Assembly (NCBI GenBank): GCA_963755375.1
Contig: CAVWKG010000016.1
Coordinates: 310,001-374,000 of the forward strand
Source of the DNA: Bog-473 sp963755375
GTDB lineage: Bacteria; Actinomycetota; Acidimicrobiia; Acidimicrobiales; RAAP-2
Direction: 5' to 3'
Length of the DNA: 64,000 bases
In this document: positions 61,572-64,000 of the stretch, one piece after another
Layout of the letters: each line of letters starts with the position of its first letter
Position numbering within the stretch: position 1 is the stretch's first letter
Translations under genes and position numbers: made by a program
The notes under the pieces: generated by a model
What the model saw: only the letters and a program-made list of their open reading frames with translations
Told to the model about the DNA's origin: nothing
Databases searched by the model: none

Positions 61572-62941
61572 TGCTTCGCTATCCATTGGAGGGGACCGGA
61601 GAGCAGGGATCGGTGGAGACCGGTAGCCGGGTCGAAAGGCGCCAGTCGATCCGAGTCGCCTATGTCGGGCCCACTCCTCGAAAGGGCGCCGGAGGCCCGG
61701 AGGGCGCCGCATGGCTTGTTCTTGAAGAACTCCGTCAGTCCGGAGTTCGGCTGGACCTCTATCTCACCGTCACGGAAGATCGGACGGAGATCGCTGCTCT
61801 CGAGTCGTTGCCAGGAGTGAAGGTGATCCGGGTTTCCAGCGTGTGGCGATGGAACCGCTGGTACAGCAGGAACGACATTGTCGCCATGGTGACGGGAATG
61901 GGTTCGACCTCGCTTGGTCGCCGACGGCTGGTGAACCTGCTCGTGGAGCAGCACAAACTCGTTCCATACGACGTGATGTACCAATTCTCCACAATCGAAG
62001 TGTTCGGTCGACGGCGGGACCGGCAGAAGCTTCCCACGATGGTGCTCCATCCCAGCGTTCATGCGGCGGGAGAGCTGCAATGGATGTGGAACGAGCGCGA
62101 ACTGTCAAGGCGCTGTGAAGGGTGGCTGAGGCCCCGGCTCGTGATGGGCTGGTTTCTGTTCCGGAGTCGTCGCCAGCGGCGGGATATCGGTCGGGCTGCT
62201 CTCGTGCTCGCGCTGAGCGACGCGTTTGGTCGCCACCTCGTCGAGGACTATGGCATCGACCCCACCCGAGTTCGGATCGCCCCGAACCCGATCGACCTCG
62301 AGAGCTTCCGTCCGCGGCTACAAGTCCTTCCAACGGAGGGACCGTTGAAGATTGCGGTGCTTGGCCGGATCTCGGTTCGCAAAGGGATTGAATTGGTCGT
62401 CGAACTTTCGAGCAGAATGCGCGATCTCGCAGAGCTGGTTCACTTCGAGATCGTGGGCGACCCGTCGCTTTGGTCCGACTACAGGCGGCTCCTCGATGAC
62501 GTTGATCCGACGATGGCGAGCATCCATGGCCATGTTCCGTACGACGAGCTGAAGGAATGGATCCCGACATGCGACCTGTTGCTCCAGCCGGCCAAGTACG
62601 AGCCATTCGGCCTGACTGTGGGCGAGGCCCTTGCATGTGGGGTTCCTGTTGTCGTGACGAGCGAAGTCGGTGCAGGCGAACAGCTCTCGGAGGCGTGCTC
62701 AATCACAATACCTCCGTGTGACGTCGAAGCTCTCGAGAAAGCCGTCCGCGAGATGGTCGCTCGCCTCACTTCGCCGGCCAGAGGGCCGATGCGAGCCGCA
62801 GCGCGATCCGAAGCAGAACGTCTCTGGTCGGCTGCATCGACAACGCTCCCGGTCATCGAGGCGCTGTTCCGTGTTGCGGCTCTTCGCACGGATGGCCCTG
62901 CTGGTCCGCCGTCGAATGAACCGCTCATGCCGGAGGCTTAA
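61571..62941 (+). CDS. Glycosyltransferase, GT4/GT-B family
   Basis: About 456 residues from ATG 61571. N-terminal Rossmann-like acceptor domain (RVAYVGPTPRKGAGGPEGAAWLVLEEL), then SDAFGRHLVEDYGIDPTRVRIAPNPIDLESFRP joining to the donor domain (IAVLGRISVRKGIELVVELS ... PTCDLLLQPAKYEPFGLTVGEALACGVPVVVTSEVGAGEQL) with the E-x7-E signature of GT4 enzymes. It adds a sugar from a nucleotide donor to the exopolysaccharide repeat unit at the cytoplasmic side. Codon use is slightly less GC-rich than in the rest of the window. Confidence 0.9.
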   Translation: MLRYPLEGTGEQGSVETGSRVERRQSIRVAYVGPTPRKGAGGPEGAAWLVLEELRQSGVRLDLYLTVTEDRTEIAALESLPGVKVIRVSSVWRWNRWYSRNDIVAMVTGMGSTSLGRRRLVNLLVEQHKLVPYDVMYQFSTIEVFGRRRDRQKLPTMVLHPSVHAAGELQWMWNERELSRRCEGWLRPRLVMGWFLFRSRRQRRDIGRAALVLALSDAFGRHLVEDYGIDPTRVRIAPNPIDLESFRPRLQVLPTEGPLKIAVLGRISVRKGIELVVELSSRMRDLAELVHFEIVGDPSLWSDYRRLLDDVDPTMASIHGHVPYDELKEWIPTCDLLLQPAKYEPFGLTVGEALACGVPVVVTSEVGAGEQLSEACSITIPPCDVEALEKAVREMVARLTSPARGPMRAAARSEAERLWSAASTTLPVIEALFRVAALRTDGPAGPPSNEPLMPEA

Positions 62942-63120
62942 CCGGGCATGAGTGAATGTACGGCAACGCCGCTGACGTGTGACAGTATTTTCATGTGCTC
63001 ACAATGTCGCATTTCGGATAGCGGGTGAAGCATCAGCAAACATCCGAACCTAATGATCCCAAAGAAGAAGACCCATCTGTTGGCCGCCGTGGAGTACAAT
63101 TCGAGCGAGGAGCAAAATCA

Positions 63121-64000
63121 TTGACTTCCACAAATCGCACGGCATTGGAAGTCACCGTGGTCGTACCAACGTATCGTCGACCTGATCAACTGGTGAAATG
63201 CCTCGCCGGACTACAGGCTCAGACCTATAGATCATCGACAGTAATCGTGGTGAAAAGAGATGGCGACGAACTCACCGAGAGCTGTTTAGCCGGCTCCCTA
63301 CCGCTCGATCCACAGGTGGTATCCGTCGAAGAAGGCGGCCAGATGGCGGCGATGGCCGCTGGGCTCGCGGCCAGTCGGACTCCGCTGGTTGCGTTCACTG
63401 ACGACGATGCGATTCCGAGAACCGACTGGATCGAGCGCCTGATCAAGCCATTCTCGAACTCCGAAATTGGCGCTGTTGGCGGACGAGATGTTGTTGTGTC
63501 CAACGACCTCCATAGTACGGAATGCCTAACGGAGACAGTGGGGTTGGTAACACCTTGGGGGCGCCTAATTGGTAACCACCACATCGGGGTTGGTCCCGCT
63601 CGGTACGTGGATGTCCTGAAGGGGGTCAACTGCATGTACCGACGCACCGCCATTGCTATACCAAGCAACCTTCGCGGCTCCGGCGCCCAGGTGCATAACG
63701 AAGTGGCCATCGGGTTGCGAGCCAAATCCAACGGGTGGAAATTGCTCTATGACCCTCAGATTATCGTTGACCATTATCCTGGAGAGAGATTTGACGTCGA
63801 CGCCCGGTCAAAACGCGCCAAAGTCGCAACTTTCGACGTCGCCTATAACCTGACGTTGTCCATCGGATCTCAGGGGCTCGTGCCGGCGGTACGAAGAGTG
63901 ATTTATGGTCTTCTAATCGGAGACCGCTCTCTGCCGGGTTTTGGGAGAACAGTGATTGCACTCCTTACCGGCAGCGAGAAACGCGTATTCATCGAACACC
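63121..64000 (+). CDS. Glycosyltransferase family 2, 3' end outside window
   Basis: At least 293 residues; the frame is open to the right edge. TTG 63121 has GAGGAG about 8 nt upstream; an in-frame GTG 63024 is the alternative. GT-A features: LEVTVVVPTYRRPDQLVKCLAGLQAQTYRS, then PLVAFTDDDAIPRTDWIERLI (DDD metal/nucleotide motif), GAVGGRDVV, a YVDVLKGVNCMYRRTAI segment and HNEVAIGLRAKSNGWKLLYDP with the acidic acceptor-side motif. It belongs to the exopolysaccharide locus. Its base composition is clearly lower in GC than neighbouring genes, suggesting separate acquisition. Confidence 0.85.
   Translation, partial: MTSTNRTALEVTVVVPTYRRPDQLVKCLAGLQAQTYRSSTVIVVKRDGDELTESCLAGSLPLDPQVVSVEEGGQMAAMAAGLAASRTPLVAFTDDDAIPRTDWIERLIKPFSNSEIGAVGGRDVVVSNDLHSTECLTETVGLVTPWGRLIGNHHIGVGPARYVDVLKGVNCMYRRTAIAIPSNLRGSGAQVHNEVAIGLRAKSNGWKLLYDPQIIVDHYPGERFDVDARSKRAKVATFDVAYNLTLSIGSQGLVPAVRRVIYGLLIGDRSLPGFGRTVIALLTGSEKRVFIEH

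Noticed and set aside
1..64000. tRNA, rRNA, CRISPR arrays, integrases, transposases or defence systems
   Set aside because: None was recognised by eye on either strand; the DUF222/HNH protein alone is not evidence of a mobile element.

Overview
The window comes from a high-GC actinobacterium, most likely of class Acidimicrobiia. The evidence is: a surface protein with six tandem ~42-residue repeats of the GYWLVASDGGIF type that is common in that class; a mycothiol-biosynthesis ligase (MshC); an NADPH:F420 reductase-like protein; an InhA-type enoyl reductase; a DUF222/HNH protein; and many genes that begin 6-9 nt after a TANNNT -10 box, i.e. leaderless transcripts. No rRNA, tRNA, CRISPR array, integrase or insertion sequence was seen.

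Layout. 0-5 kb: a beta-propeller protein entering from the left edge, a secreted DUF3089 hydrolase-like protein, and an ECF sigma factor overlapping a membrane protein with an unusual seven-fold CX5C propeller (probable anti-sigma). 5-12 kb: gamma-carbonic anhydrase, haloperoxidase-like hydrolase, cupin plus SnoaL-like pair, enoyl-CoA hydratase, and the repeat surface protein. 12-18 kb: penicillin-binding protein, a metal-sensing ArsR repressor with its CDF exporter, an rRNA/tRNA uracil-C5 methyltransferase, and a YCII (DGPF) protein with its ECF42-type sigma factor. 18-30 kb: a catabolic block (SDR, Baeyer-Villiger-type monooxygenase, HSL-type esterase, class-C-like esterase, RidA, amine-oxidase/desaturase-like flavoprotein, fused acyl-CoA dehydrogenase) with an L,D-transpeptidase and an ABC-F protein. 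30-40 kb: GT-C-like membrane protein, HemK-like methyltransferase, DHA2 exporter divergent from a MarR regulator, ABC-2 exporter, acyl-CoA synthetase and a second MFS. 40-52 kb: amidohydrolase, DUF222/HNH protein, MFS, GH3 beta-glucosidase, biotinyl-carboxyltransferase fusion, nitroreductase, lipoprotein, nitronate-monooxygenase-like enzyme and an ABC exporter. 52-64 kb: an exopolysaccharide locus (polyprenyl-phosphate sugar transferase, Wzz/BY-kinase, Wzy-like polymerase, GT4, GT2 running off the right edge), interrupted by fabI/inhA, an F420 reductase gene and mshC.

A recurrent feature is apparent single-base frameshifts: about sixteen or more, in the ECF42 sigma factor, L,D-transpeptidase, flavoprotein, GT-C-like protein, DHA2 exporter, GH3 enzyme (two), BY-kinase (three) and Wzy-like gene (about six). 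In each case the expected protein continues in another frame within a few bases. Uncorrected long-read indels are the simplest explanation; real decay cannot be excluded for the Wzy-like gene. Because of these shifts, some long open frames (for instance an apparent GH3-MFS fusion) are artefacts and were re-cut here.

The most interesting signals are the sigma factor paired with a disulfide-stapled propeller, very compact regulatory DNA (operators sitting on -10 boxes and start codons, back-to-back promoters sharing one -35 element), and two leaderless micro-ORFs whose stops overlap or pass the start of the next gene.
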